Positions 6,805 through 16,687 of a DNA stretch of 32,784 bases are shown here, one piece after another. A program made the position numbers and the translations under genes. The stretch is from Gammaproteobacteria bacterium (GTDB taxonomy: Bacteria; Pseudomonadota; Gammaproteobacteria; Granulosicoccales; Granulosicoccaceae), in contig JAHQVR010000288.1 in the NCBI GenBank assembly GCA_019634245.1, positions 1 to 32,784 of the forward strand, written 5' to 3'. Below the pieces are notes generated by a model that did no database searches, had not been told where the DNA came from, and saw only the letters and a list, made by a program, of their open reading frames with translations. Positions within the stretch are counted from its first letter, which is position 1. Each line of letters begins with the position of its first letter.

Positions 6805-9749
6805 ACCAGCCCAATCGGCTCGACGGCGGCTTACTAAACCGAGACAAGCCTTGTTCGTTTATTTTTAACGACACGCGTATGCAAGGGTATGCAGGAGATA
6901 CACTCGCCTCAGCACTCTTGGCTAATGGTCAAACACTCGTCGGACGCTCATTTAAATATCATCGCCCTCGCGGAATCTTCACCAGTAATTCCGCTGAACC
7001 CAACGCATTGGTTGAGCTGCGCACGGGTGCTTACAAAGAACCCAACACTCGCGCAACCGTCGTGGAACTGTTTGATGGTTTGGAAGCCCGCAGCCAGAAT
7101 CATCGGGGTTCACTGCGTTTCGACTTGATGGCCGCGAATGATTTACTGAGTCCGTTTTTATCAGCTGGTTTTTACTACAAAACTTTTATGTGGCCTAAAG
7201 CTTTTTGGGAAAAACTCTATGAACCGATGATCAGAAATTCTGCTGGCTTGGGCGCGCTGTCTGGCCAACCTGACCCCAATTCATATGACAAAGGCTTTTT
7301 GCACTGTGATTTATTAATTGTTGGAGCTGGCCCTAGCGGATTGAGTGCTGCTTTGGCTGCCGGGCGTAGTGGCGCAAGAGTGCTGTTAATTGAAGAAGAT
7401 TTTCGTGTGGGTGGGTCTCTGCTAAGTGAAACCTACACGGTCAATGAGCAATCGGGTGAAGACTTTGCGTCAACGGCTTTGGCTGAACTGAACTCCATGG
7501 ACAATGTACACCTGTTCACCAGAACAACAGTCTATGGCGCTTATGACCACGGCATATATGGAGCTTTGGAAAGACGAACTGACCATCTAGCCTCCAGTGG
7601 CGGTAAACCTCGCCAAATACTGTGGCGCATCTACAGTAAACGCTGCCTGATCACCGCCGGTTCAACCGAGCGTTCTATCGCGTTCCCGAACAACGATCGA
7701 CCGGGCGTGATGCTCTCTGGCGCCGTGCGCACTTACGCGAATCGTTTCGCTGCAACCCCGGGCCGCAAAATCGCTATTTTTACCAATAATGATGATGGCT
7801 GGAGAACCGCCCACGACCTTCAACAGCACGGTGTAGAGATTCGGGCGGTCATAGACACTCGAAATAGAAAAGCCCCCATACCAATCACCGGTGCAAATAT
7901 TTTGATGGGTGAACATATCATTAACACAACGGGACGACATGGGATCAAGACGATCACTACATCCAGCGGTCAGACGATCAATGTGGATTGCCTGGCGGTT
8001 TCCGGTGGCTGGAATCCTAACGTTCACCTAACCTGCCACCAAAGCAGTCGACCGGAATGGCGAGAAGACATCAACGCTTTTATTCCAGGAGATGATCTAC
8101 CGGCTGGAATGAGTGTCGCCGGTGCGGCGGTAGGGGAACTGAGCCTTGGACGCGCTCTGGCTAGTGGCCATGCGGTCGCGTCAGAGGTGGTGCACAGCTT
8201 AGGCTTCACCAACCACTGTGGCTCGGCGCCAAAGGCGGATAACGAGAGCACTGCGGGCAGTGCCTATTGGCAGGTACCAAACTCCAAAAAGCGAGCCTGG
8301 GTGGATTTACAAAACGACGTTACCTCCAAAGATATCAGGCAGTCTCAACAAGAAGGCTTTCATTCGGTTGAACATTTAAAACGCTATACAACGTTGGGCA
8401 TGGCGACGGACCAGGGAAAAACGTCTAACGTCTTGGGTCTCGCTATTGTGGCTGAATCAACTGGCCGCAGCATTCAAGACACCGGCACCACGGTGTTCCG
8501 ACCACCGTATACGCCAGTGCCCATAGGCGCTTTCGCCGGGCGCTCCAGAGGAAAAGAGTTTCGCCCCTATCGACTAACACCCAGCCACCAGTGGGCTAAG
8601 GAACAGGGGGCTGTGTTTGTAGAAACCGGCATGTGGCTTCGGGCGCAATGGTTTCCACAACCTGGCGAAACCCATTGGCGTGAAAGTGTCGATAGGGAAG
8701 TTGTTCAGACTCGACGTTCTGTTGGAGTCTGTGATGTCACCACCCTTGGAAAAATTGACATTCAAGGCAGCGATGCCGGTGAGTTCTTAAACCGCGTCTA
8801 TTGCAATACCTTCGGTACGCTGGCCGTTGGTAAGGTGCGCTACGGGTTGATGCTCAGAGAAGATGGTGTGGTTATGGACGATGGCACAACCGCCCGTATG
8901 GCAGAACATCACTATGTCATGACAACCACAACCGCCAATGCTGTGAGCGTGTTTAGACACCTGGAATTTTGTCGCCAATGCCTGTGGCCAGACCTAGATG
9001 TCAATTTGATTTCAGCTACTGAACAATGGGCCCAGTTTGCCGTAGCAGGGCCGAATGCCCGAAAGCTTCTGCAAAACATTGTCGACAAAGAGCACGACAT
9101 TAGTAACGATGCATTTCCATTCATGGCCTGTGCTGAAATCAGTGTTTGCAATGGCACACCCGCACGACTATTTCGAATATCGTTCTCGGGTGAATTGGCA
9201 TACGAAATAGCGGTTCCCGCCCGGTTCGGCGATGCTATGGTAAGGGCGCTTATGTCTGCAGGCGAGGCTTATGATGTTGTGCCCTACGGCACTGAGGCGC
9301 TTGGAGTGATGCGCATCGAAAAAGGACATGCCGCTGGCAACGAACTCACGGGACAAACTACCGCATTAAATCTCGGTCTCGGCCGAATGGTATCGAAGAA
9401 AAAAGATTGTATTGGTAACACCTTGTCTGAACGTCCAGCCATGAACTCAGACGATGCGTTATCCCTAGTAGGCTTTATTCCTAAAGATCGTTCGATACAA
9501 CTAAAAGCGGGGGCACACTTCGTTGAACCTGGCTGTGAATTCACCACGAAAAATGATCAGGGCTGGATGACCTCTGTGGCCTACTCCCCAACACTTGAAC
9601 ATTCCATCGGCCTTGGATTTATAAAAAGTGGCCATGACCGGCTGGGAGAAAGCGTCATTGCGGCAGACCCATTGCGCGGTGAACAAACACTTGTAGAGAT
9701 CGTATCACCGCATTTTGTTGATCCTGAAGGAGAGCGACTGCGTGGATAG
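6801..9749 (+). CDS. soxA: sarcosine oxidase subunit alpha
   Basis: This is the large subunit of heterotetrameric sarcosine oxidase (982 residues, normal size). An N-terminal ferredoxin-like domain without Fe-S cysteines spans about residues 15-100 (FKYHRPRGIFTSNSAEPNAL). The NAD-binding domain begins near 170 with LLIVGAGPSGLSAALAAG and includes the STERSIAFPNNDRPGVMLSG block. A GcvT-like aminomethyltransferase domain fills roughly the last 390 residues (ETGMWLRAQWFPQPGE, VGVCDVTTLGKIDIQGSDA, FRISFSGELAYEIAVPA). That domain transfers the sarcosine methyl carbon to tetrahydrofolate as 5,10-methylene-THF. It overlaps soxD by 4 nt and soxG by 8 nt. Nothing appears truncated. Confidence 0.94.
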   Translation: MNQPNRLDGGLLNRDKPCSFIFNDTRMQGYAGDTLASALLANGQTLVGRSFKYHRPRGIFTSNSAEPNALVELRTGAYKEPNTRATVVELFDGLEARSQNHRGSLRFDLMAANDLLSPFLSAGFYYKTFMWPKAFWEKLYEPMIRNSAGLGALSGQPDPNSYDKGFLHCDLLIVGAGPSGLSAALAAGRSGARVLLIEEDFRVGGSLLSETYTVNEQSGEDFASTALAELNSMDNVHLFTRTTVYGAYDHGIYGALERRTDHLASSGGKPRQILWRIYSKRCLITAGSTERSIAFPNNDRPGVMLSGAVRTYANRFAATPGRKIAIFTNNDDGWRTAHDLQQHGVEIRAVIDTRNRKAPIPITGANILMGEHIINTTGRHGIKTITTSSGQTINVDCLAVSGGWNPNVHLTCHQSSRPEWREDINAFIPGDDLPAGMSVAGAAVGELSLGRALASGHAVASEVVHSLGFTNHCGSAPKADNESTAGSAYWQVPNSKKRAWVDLQNDVTSKDIRQSQQEGFHSVEHLKRYTTLGMATDQGKTSNVLGLAIVAESTGRSIQDTGTTVFRPPYTPVPIGAFAGRSRGKEFRPYRLTPSHQWAKEQGAVFVETGMWLRAQWFPQPGETHWRESVDREVVQTRRSVGVCDVTTLGKIDIQGSDAGEFLNRVYCNTFGTLAVGKVRYGLMLREDGVVMDDGTTARMAEHHYVMTTTTANAVSVFRHLEFCRQCLWPDLDVNLISATEQWAQFAVAGPNARKLLQNIVDKEHDISNDAFPFMACAEISVCNGTPARLFRISFSGELAYEIAVPARFGDAMVRALMSAGEAYDVVPYGTEALGVMRIEKGHAAGNELTGQTTALNLGLGRMVSKKKDCIGNTLSERPAMNSDDALSLVGFIPKDRSIQLKAGAHFVEPGCEFTTKNDQGWMTSVAYSPTLEHSIGLGFIKSGHDRLGESVIAADPLRGEQTLVEIVSPHFVDPEGERLRG

Positions 9750-10311
9750 TCTGAACTTAGCACCGACGCCAGCGCTGGGTGGCTGGCAAGCACACCACCC
9801 CGGCATAACAGTCAGAGAGCTGTCCAACCATTCCCTTGTGTCGATCGCGGCACCGTTGAACGGGAGGGACACCCTGCAACAGACTTTAAGTTCTAAGCTG
9901 TCTTTAGAACTTCCCATAACAGGACAATTCTCAGCCTCCTCTGACCACACACTGTTAGGGCTGCAACCGGACCAATGGTTTCTAAAGATTGGACAGGCGT
10001 CAGTGAATCCTGTGGCCGAAATCGCAGACTCAATCGGCGCCTCTGCCCATCTCACCGATCAATCCGATAGTTGGGTGGTGATCGAATTAGAGGGCATTCA
10101 TGCACGCTTGGTGCTTGAACGAATTTGCCCCATCGATCTTCATCCGGACGTGTTTTCGATCGGTTCCGTTACGCGCACATCGATGGAACATCTTGGTGTG
10201 ATTATTTATAGAACTGCGACCGACACTTTCGTTCTACTCTCAGCCAGATCGTCGGCTGAGTCCTTTCGACATGCTCTGGAAGTGTCTATAAACAATGCGC
10301 TGCCTGATTAA
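9742..10311 (+). CDS. soxG: sarcosine oxidase subunit gamma
   Basis: This is the gamma subunit of heterotetrameric sarcosine oxidase, 189 residues from the GTG at 9742, close to the family norm. It shows the family's GcvT-like partial fold: LLGLQPDQWFLKIG in the middle, a DSWVVIELEGIHARLVLERICPIDLHP-like core (residues about 107-133) and the GSVTRTSMEHLGVIIYR block. The GTG lies 7 nt after AAGGAGAG and overlaps the last 8 nt of soxA. An upstream ATG at 9715 would extend the protein into soxA sequence and is rejected. It completes the soxBDAG set. The next gene, fdsB, starts 32 nt downstream. Confidence 0.88.
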   Translation: MDSLNLAPTPALGGWQAHHPGITVRELSNHSLVSIAAPLNGRDTLQQTLSSKLSLELPITGQFSASSDHTLLGLQPDQWFLKIGQASVNPVAEIADSIGASAHLTDQSDSWVVIELEGIHARLVLERICPIDLHPDVFSIGSVTRTSMEHLGVIIYRTATDTFVLLSARSSAESFRHALEVSINNALPD

Positions 10312-10343
10312 TAGGCATCCTCAATCCGATAAGGAAACACACT

Positions 10344-12035
10344 GTGTCTGAAGTTGAATCTCGAAAAGGCGTCTGGAAGCAAGGCAAGGGCAAGGGTCGA
10401 CACACGCCCAAAGGTCGCCAGCTGGATACCTCGGCTCACTCAGATGTTCAAAATCTGCTGGGAGATCGGCCACGGCGAAAAGACTTGCTCATTGAGTATT
10501 TGCACTTATTGCAAGATACCTACGGACACTTATCTGCAGCTCACTTACGGGCACTAGCCGAGGAATTAAAACTATCTCAAGCCGAAGTGTACGAAGTGGC
10601 TTCGTTCTATGCGCATTTTGATATCGTCAAAGAAGGGGAAACAGCACCACCGGCGCTCACTATTCGAGTGTGCGACTCCTTGTCGTGTGAATTGGCTGGC
10701 GCTCAGGAACTGCTAAAAACACTGGCCAGTACCTACAACAACGGAGAGGTTCGCGTGTTACGAGCCCCTTGTATGGGCCGTTGCGACACCGCCCCTACCC
10801 TGGAACTCAAACACCGACATATCGATCACGCCACCGTAGATAAGGTCGCGAAAGCTATCGAAAATGATGACACACACGCCGTTATTCCTGACTACCAGTC
10901 CTTAAAAGCCTACCAACTTGCTGATGGGTACAAAACGCTGGAACATATCCGCAACGGACATCGAACCATCGATGAACTCCAAGACACCTTACTCACCGCT
11001 GGGCTTAGAGGTCTTGGTGGTGCCGGCTTCCCATCGGGTCGTAAATGGTCATTCGTTCGCGCAGAAAAAGGCCCGCGGTATCTAGCGGTGAATGGCGATG
11101 AGGGTGAACCCGGGACCTTTAAAGATCGCTACTACTTAGAGAGAGAACCCCACCGTTTTCTTGAAGGTATGCTTATAGCTGCGCACGCCATCGAGGCTGA
11201 GACCGTTTTTATTTATATGCGGGATGAATATCCTGCGGTGTTAAAGATATTAGCAGACGAAATTTCTCAGTTGGAGTCCGCCGGTTTGATAACACCAGGT
11301 TACGTTGAGCTCAGACGCGGAGCTGGTGCCTATATTTGCGGCGAAGAGTCAGCCATGATTGAGTCCATCGAAGGTAAACGCGGACTGCCTAGACACCGAC
11401 CTCCCTATGTTGCTCAAGTGGGGTTATTTGGCCGACCAACCTTGGTTCACAACGTAGAAACCCTGCATTGGGTGCAGCGAATATTAGCGGAAGGGCCGGA
11501 GGTACTGAATAGCACCGAACTCAATGGTCGAACCGGTTTAAGAAGCTATTCTGTATCTGGTCGCGTTAAAGAACCTGGCGTCAAGCTGTTACCAGCAGGC
11601 TCCACGATCACCGACATAATCAGAGCGTCTGGCGGTATGCTGCCAGGCCACCAATTCAAAGCCTACCAACCCGGTGGCCCATCTTCAGGGCTACTGCCGG
11701 CGTCGATGAACGACATTCCACTGGATTTCGATACCTTACAGCCTCACGGAACGTTCATTGGGTCTGCAGCGGTCATTGTGTTGTCAGATCAAGACAGTAG
11801 CAAGAACGCAGCGTTGAATATGTTGCGCTTTTTTGAAGATGAAAGTTGTGGACAATGCACACCCTGTCGCGTGGGTTGTGAAAAAGCGGTGAAATTGATG
11901 GAAGCTGATAAATGGGATCAACCCTTACTCGAAGAGCTTTGCGATGCAATGGCCGATGCCTCTATTTGTGGTCTCGGACAAGCTGCACCCAATCCGATTC
12001 GCCTTGTCATGAAACACTTTCCAGAGGAGGTTTAA
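10344..12035 (+). CDS. fdsB: NAD-dependent formate dehydrogenase, fused gamma-beta subunit
   Basis: This is the diaphorase part of a soluble NAD-dependent formate dehydrogenase, passing electrons from the molybdenum subunit to NAD. Residues about 35-165 form a NuoE/FdsG thioredoxin-like [2Fe-2S] domain with Cys110, Cys115, Cys143 and Cys147. Residues about 200-560 are NuoF/FdsB-like. They have the FMN/NADH loop GLGGAGFPSGRKWSF, the NGDEGEPGTFKDR block and a [4Fe-4S] site at Cys502, Cys505, Cys508 and Cys542 (SCGQCTPCRVGC, ICGLG). FdsG and FdsB are separate genes in some species and fused here. The GTG start has AAGGA 8 nt upstream. A basic leader of about 30 residues precedes the first domain. 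fdsA follows after 3 nt. Confidence 0.92.
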   Translation: MSEVESRKGVWKQGKGKGRHTPKGRQLDTSAHSDVQNLLGDRPRRKDLLIEYLHLLQDTYGHLSAAHLRALAEELKLSQAEVYEVASFYAHFDIVKEGETAPPALTIRVCDSLSCELAGAQELLKTLASTYNNGEVRVLRAPCMGRCDTAPTLELKHRHIDHATVDKVAKAIENDDTHAVIPDYQSLKAYQLADGYKTLEHIRNGHRTIDELQDTLLTAGLRGLGGAGFPSGRKWSFVRAEKGPRYLAVNGDEGEPGTFKDRYYLEREPHRFLEGMLIAAHAIEAETVFIYMRDEYPAVLKILADEISQLESAGLITPGYVELRRGAGAYICGEESAMIESIEGKRGLPRHRPPYVAQVGLFGRPTLVHNVETLHWVQRILAEGPEVLNSTELNGRTGLRSYSVSGRVKEPGVKLLPAGSTITDIIRASGGMLPGHQFKAYQPGGPSSGLLPASMNDIPLDFDTLQPHGTFIGSAAVIVLSDQDSSKNAALNMLRFFEDESCGQCTPCRVGCEKAVKLMEADKWDQPLLEELCDAMADASICGLGQAAPNPIRLVMKHFPEEV

Positions 12036-12038
12036 GCA

Positions 12039-14798
12039 ATGTCTGACGTTACTTTTACACTGGACGGCAAAGAAGTCACAGCCAAAGCGGATGAGTCTCT
12101 GTGGGAAATTGCCAAACGCAACGGTACCCAAATACCTCATCTGTGTCATAGCAGCGAACCGGGCTACCGCGCCGATGGCAACTGCCGAGCGTGCATGGTT
12201 GAAATCGAGGGTGAACGTACATTAGCGGCGTCCTGCATTAGAACACCCGTCGACGGCATGGTGGTTAACACTCAGACCGATCGTGCTATTCGCTCTAGAA
12301 ATTTGGTTCTTGAGCTACTGCTGAGTGACCAACCTGATCGAACAGAAGCTCGGGACTACTCCTCACACCTCTGGGCAATGGCAGAGCAACAGAACCTCCA
12401 AACCAGCCGATTTCCGTCGATTGCCTTCGACTCGGTACCATCGCTGGATGCTTCGCATGTAGCCATGCGCGTCAATCTGGATGCCTGCATCCACTGTAAT
12501 TTGTGTGTCCGTGCCTGTCGAGAAGTGCAAGTAAACGATGTCATTGGCATGTCGGGCCGTGGTCGACATGCTCGTATCACTTTCGATTTCTCCGATCCGA
12601 TGGGTGACAGCACTTGTGTGGCCTGCGGTGAGTGCGTACAAGCCTGTCCCACTGGTGCACTAATGCCAGCGACGGCCTTGGATGACAAGCAGGTGGGAAA
12701 TTCACAGCAAGTGGACAAAACCGTTCGCTCGGTGTGCCCTTATTGTGGCGTAGGCTGCCAGGTGGATTTTAAAGTCAAAGATAACGTTATCCAGTGGGTA
12801 GACGGAGCTGCGGGACCGGCCAATGAACAACGCCTCTGCGTAAAAGGCCGATTTGGATTCGACTATATACAACACCCCCACCGACTAACTCAGCCCTTGA
12901 TCCGAAAGAGCGATGCTCCTGCAAAGGCCTTAAATGTAAACCCAGACACTATCGATCAATACTTTCGCACAGCAAGCTGGGATGAAGCATTGGATGCAGC
13001 AACATCCGGCCTTGGACAATTAAGAGACGGTAGCGGCGGTAAATCAGTGGCCGGATTTGGTTCAGCCAAATGTTCGAATGAGGAAGCCTATCTCTTTCAA
13101 AAATTGATCCGGGCTGGCTTTGGACACAACAACGTGGATCATTGCACACGACTATGTCATGCCTCCTCGGTTGCTGCACTGATGGAGAACGTCGGGTCAG
13201 GCGCTGTTACCGCCACGTTTAATGAAATTGAACATGCAGAGTGCGCCATTGTTATTGGTGCGAACCCCATCGAAAACCATCCAGTAGCCGCCACTTATTT
13301 CAAACAGTTTGCCAAGCGCGGTGGCAAACTGATTGTCATGGATCCGCGAGGCATGGGTCTAACGCGATACGCAAGTCATGCGCTCAAGTTTAAACCTGGA
13401 ACCGATGTGGCCATGCTGAATGCCATTATGCATACCATCGTCGAAGAAGAGCTGTATGACGAACAGTACATACAAACTTACACCGAAGGGTGGCAGGACA
13501 TCAAAAGCCATGTTGCAGAATACGCTCCAGAAAAAATGGCGTTGATTTGTGGCATTAAGGCTGACGTGCTTCGTGATGTCGCGAGGGTCTTTGCCTCATC
13601 TCGCGCTAGTATGATTTTTTGGGGCATGGGAATCTCTCAACACATCCACGGCACTGACAATTCTCGTTGTCTAATCTCGTTGGCGTTGATGTGCGGCCAC
13701 GTGGGTCGACCAGGTACTGGACTACATCCGTTACGCGGTCAAAACAATGTTCAAGGTGCTTCTGATGCAGGCCTTATACCCATGTTTTTGCCGGACTATC
13801 AAAGCGTGACCGATGAAGGCGTGCGATCGGCTTTTTCCGAAATTTGGGGAAGCGACTACCCGGTGAACGAGGAAAAAGGCCTAACCGTTGTGGAAATCAT
13901 GGATGCAGTGCACGCGGGTGATATTAAAGGAATGTACATTTTAGGAGAAAATCCTGCGATGTCTGATCCGGATGTTGAGCATGCTCGCGCTGCACTGGCG
14001 AAACTTGACCATCTCGTGGTCCAAGATATCTTTCTGACTGAAACGGCCAACTATGCTGACGTTATTCTTCCCGCAGCGGCTTGGCCCGAAAAAACCGGTA
14101 CTGTCACAAACACTAACCGTCAAGTCCAGATGGGTCGACCGGCAGTAACACCACCGGGTGAAGCCAAAGAAGACTGGTGGATTACCACAGAAATCGCCAA
14201 ACGCTTAGGCTTGCCCTGGAGTTATACACACCCTAAAGAGATATTTAACGAAATGAAGTTATCCATGAACTCGTTGGATAACATCACATGGGAACGATTG
14301 GAAAAAACAGCCGTTACCTACCCGAGCTTATCCGAGAACGATCCCGGCCAAGCCATTGTCTTTGGTGACGGATTTCCGCGTGCCGAGGGGCGTGCGAAGT
14401 TTACCCCTGCCATGATAGTGTCGCCCGCCGAATCTCCAGACGATAACTATCCTATGGTGCTCATCACTGGTCGGCAATTAGAGCATTGGCACACTGGCTC
14501 AATGACACGGCGTACTGCTGTGCTGGATCAGCTTGAACCTGAGGCGCATTGCTCAGTACATCCAAAAACTTTGGAGCGTATGGGCATCATCGCCGGCGAA
14601 CCCATCAAACTCTCCACCCGCCGCGGCTCAATAAAGGTTACAGCTCGCGCTGATAGAGCACTCAGTGAAGAACATGTGTTCATGCCGTTTGCCTACGTTG
14701 AAGCCGCCGCAAACATACTGACCAATTCAGCCCTTGATCCGTACGGCAAGATTCCGGAATTCAAATATTCAGCCGTTCGAGTTGAACCCACTACCTGA
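12039..14798 (+). CDS. fdsA: NAD-dependent formate dehydrogenase, alpha (Mo/W) subunit
   Basis: This catalytic subunit oxidises formate to CO2 at a bis-pterin guanine dinucleotide molybdenum or tungsten centre. Domains in order are an N-terminal [2Fe-2S] domain (Cys36, Cys49, Cys52, Cys66), a NuoG-type segment, two ferredoxin clusters ([11 protein letters not shown] and [12 protein letters not shown], about residues 150-210) and a [4Fe-4S] CPYCGVGC site near 230. The molybdopterin oxidoreductase core and the dinucleotide-binding domain follow. Cys373 in [10 protein letters not shown] is the metal ligand, cysteine rather than selenocysteine. At 919 residues the length is normal. GAGGAGG lies 8 nt before the ATG. 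No fdsD (small subunit) or fdsC (sulfurtransferase for the cofactor) gene follows, so these must be elsewhere or dispensable. Confidence 0.93.
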   Translation: MSDVTFTLDGKEVTAKADESLWEIAKRNGTQIPHLCHSSEPGYRADGNCRACMVEIEGERTLAASCIRTPVDGMVVNTQTDRAIRSRNLVLELLLSDQPDRTEARDYSSHLWAMAEQQNLQTSRFPSIAFDSVPSLDASHVAMRVNLDACIHCNLCVRACREVQVNDVIGMSGRGRHARITFDFSDPMGDSTCVACGECVQACPTGALMPATALDDKQVGNSQQVDKTVRSVCPYCGVGCQVDFKVKDNVIQWVDGAAGPANEQRLCVKGRFGFDYIQHPHRLTQPLIRKSDAPAKALNVNPDTIDQYFRTASWDEALDAATSGLGQLRDGSGGKSVAGFGSAKCSNEEAYLFQKLIRAGFGHNNVDHCTRLCHASSVAALMENVGSGAVTATFNEIEHAECAIVIGANPIENHPVAATYFKQFAKRGGKLIVMDPRGMGLTRYASHALKFKPGTDVAMLNAIMHTIVEEELYDEQYIQTYTEGWQDIKSHVAEYAPEKMALICGIKADVLRDVARVFASSRASMIFWGMGISQHIHGTDNSRCLISLALMCGHVGRPGTGLHPLRGQNNVQGASDAGLIPMFLPDYQSVTDEGVRSAFSEIWGSDYPVNEEKGLTVVEIMDAVHAGDIKGMYILGENPAMSDPDVEHARAALAKLDHLVVQDIFLTETANYADVILPAAAWPEKTGTVTNTNRQVQMGRPAVTPPGEAKEDWWITTEIAKRLGLPWSYTHPKEIFNEMKLSMNSLDNITWERLEKTAVTYPSLSENDPGQAIVFGDGFPRAEGRAKFTPAMIVSPAESPDDNYPMVLITGRQLEHWHTGSMTRRTAVLDQLEPEAHCSVHPKTLERMGIIAGEPIKLSTRRGSIKVTARADRALSEEHVFMPFAYVEAAANILTNSALDPYGKIPEFKYSAVRVEPTT

Positions 14799-14818
14799 TT
14801 TATTGGAGCACCCTAAGC

Positions 14819-16495
14819 ATGGCTCATAAGAGTGATATAGAAATAGCGCGTGAAGCGAACAAGAAACCGATTCATGAAATTGGTGCAAAGCTCGACATAC
14901 CCAGTGAGCACTTGCTGCCCTATGGGCACGACAAAGCCAAGCTGTCAGCAGAATTTATTCAGGCCCAATCCGCCAAGGAAAATGGCAAGCTCATACTGGT
15001 TACTGCGATTAACCCTACGCCTGCTGGGGAAGGAAAAACCACCACTACTGTCGGGTTGGGTGATGGCTTGAATTCTATTGGCAAGAAAACCGCGATATGT
15101 ATCCGTGAAGCCTCTCTCGGCCCGTGCTTTGGTATGAAAGGCGGAGCTGCTGGTGGCGGGTACGCGCAGGTGATCCCGATGGAGGAAATGAATCTGCACT
15201 TTACCGGTGATTTCCATGCTATTACCTCCGCGCACAATTTACTCTCGGCCATGATCGATAACCACGTCTACTGGGGTAATGCGTTGGAAATCGACACCCG
15301 AAGAATTGTTTGGCGGCGTGTGCTAGACATGAACGATCGCGCACTAAGGCAAATCACAGCCAGTCTCGGTGGCGTTACCAATGGGTACCCGAGAGAAGCG
15401 GGCTTTGATATCACTGTGGCATCAGAGGTCATGGCGATACTGTGTCTGGCGAAAGACCTGGATGACTTAGAGAAACGTCTAGGAGATATTATTGTTGCCT
15501 ACCGACGAGACTTAACACCCATCTACTGTCGAGATATCAAAGCCGATGGTGCGATGACCGTGCTTCTTAAAGATGCGATGCAGCCTAATTTGGTACAAAC
15601 CTTAGAGAACAACCCGGCTTTCGTACACGGTGGTCCATTTGCCAATATCGCACACGGCTGTAACTCGATTATTGCCACCAATACTGCATTGAAGCTTGCA
15701 GATTATGTAGTTACTGAGGCTGGATTTGGTGCCGACTTGGGCGCAGAAAAATTTATGAATATCAAGTGTCGCTAAGCCGGCTTTGCGCCAGATGCTGTTG
15801 TGATTGTAGCCACTGTTCGTGCTATGAAAATGAATGGCGGAGTCAGTAAGGACGATCTTGGCAGTGAGAACGTGGCTGCGGTTGAAAAAGGGTGTGCGAA
15901 TCTGGGCAGACATATCGAGAACGTCAAATCTTTCGGCGTACCTGCTGTAGTGGCTATAAATCATTTTGTGACGGACACCGATACAGAAGTCGCTGCGGTA
16001 AAGAAATATGTGGAGAGCCTTGGTTCTGAAGCTATCTTGTGCAAACACTGGGCGGATGGTTCTAAGGGCACACAAGAATTGGCCACACGTGTCGCTGAAA
16101 TCGCCGACAGTGGAATTTCTCAGTTCAGCACCTTGTATCCAGATGAAATGCCACTGTTTGAAAAAATTGAAACTGTGGCAAAAAGAATCTATCGTGCTGA
16201 TGAAGTTCTAGCTGATCAAAAAATAAGAGACCAGCTACGCCAATGGGAAGATGCTGGCTACGGCCACTTGCCTATCTGCATGGCAAAGACCCAATACAGC
16301 TTCTCTACTGACCCGAATCTTCGTGGTGCCCCCACCGGTCACTCAGTACCAGTGCGCGAAGTACGACTGTCCGCCGGTGCCGGTTTTATTGTTGTGGTCA
16401 CGGGTGCGATTATGACCATGCCGGGTTTGCCCCGCGAACCCGCGGCCGAAGTGATTCGATTGAACGAAGAGGGTCTGATAGAAGGACTGTTCTAG
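14819..16495 (+). pseudogene. fhs: formate-tetrahydrofolate ligase with one in-frame TAA
   Basis: Formate-tetrahydrofolate ligase makes 10-formyl-THF from formate, THF and ATP and can run in reverse. The reading frame spans 558 residues plus stop, the usual full length, but codon 319 is TAA (15773-15775). Before it come the P-loop TPAGEGKT (residues 67-74), the [20 protein letters not shown] block and [10 protein letters not shown]. After it the same frame continues without any shift: [20 protein letters not shown] through GDxMTMPGLP-like [16 protein letters not shown] and a terminal GLF. The interrupted position is usually Lys or Tyr in relatives, so one base change explains it. No good ribosome site allows restart of the second half. 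It may be a recent nonsense mutation, a read-through site or a sequence error. It starts 20 nt after fdsA in the C1 operon. Confidence 0.88.
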
Positions 16496-16496
16496 C

Positions 16497-16592
16497 GTAT
16501 TGGTCGTTATTGGAGCGATTTTGACTCTGCTCGGTTTGCTCCGCGAATCCGCTAATGAAGTGATTTGTTTGAACGAGGAGAGTTTGCAAATG
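16497..16592 (+). repeat. decayed copy of the fhs 3' end
   Basis: This stretch translates (frame from 16497) as VLVVIGAILTLLGLLRES and on through ANEVICLNEESL. It aligns without gaps to the fhs C-terminus encoded 109 bp upstream ([16 protein letters not shown], then VIRLNEEGL). By hand count 58 of 75 bases match between 16403-16477 and 16512-16586. The changes include Pro to Leu, Pro to Ser and Arg to Cys, which looks like relaxed selection. It is a partial tandem duplication or the remains of a second fhs gene. The rest of the gap to 16687 holds no recognisable gene. Confidence 0.75.
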
Positions 16593-16687
16593 TACGCATC
16601 AACTGATTGCTGCAAAACGATATTGTCGCTGCGCGGAGGCAGTTTTACGACCATCGAATTGATTCGATTACCTGAGTAATCACTGCG

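Noticed and set aside
9715..9741. Upstream ATG start for soxG
   Set aside because: It would add nine residues read from inside soxA with no ribosome site, whereas the GTG at 9742 has AAGGAGAG at proper distance.
12356..12718. Long open frames on the strand opposite fdsA, soxA and other large genes
   Set aside because: These are shadow frames of genes with clear cofactor motifs; their translations show no domain or signal and no ribosome site.
15773..15800. Frameshift, or reassignment of TAA as a sense codon, as explanation for the broken fhs
   Set aside because: The two halves are in the same frame (27 nt from TAA to the next GTG), so no shift is needed. TAA ends soxB, the GFA gene and others in the window, so it acts as a stop.
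16590..16679. A 29-codon open frame with a GAGGAG site ahead of its ATG
   Set aside because: The purine-rich site is inherited from the duplicated fhs sequence, and the peptide resembles nothing known. More likely part of the decayed copy.
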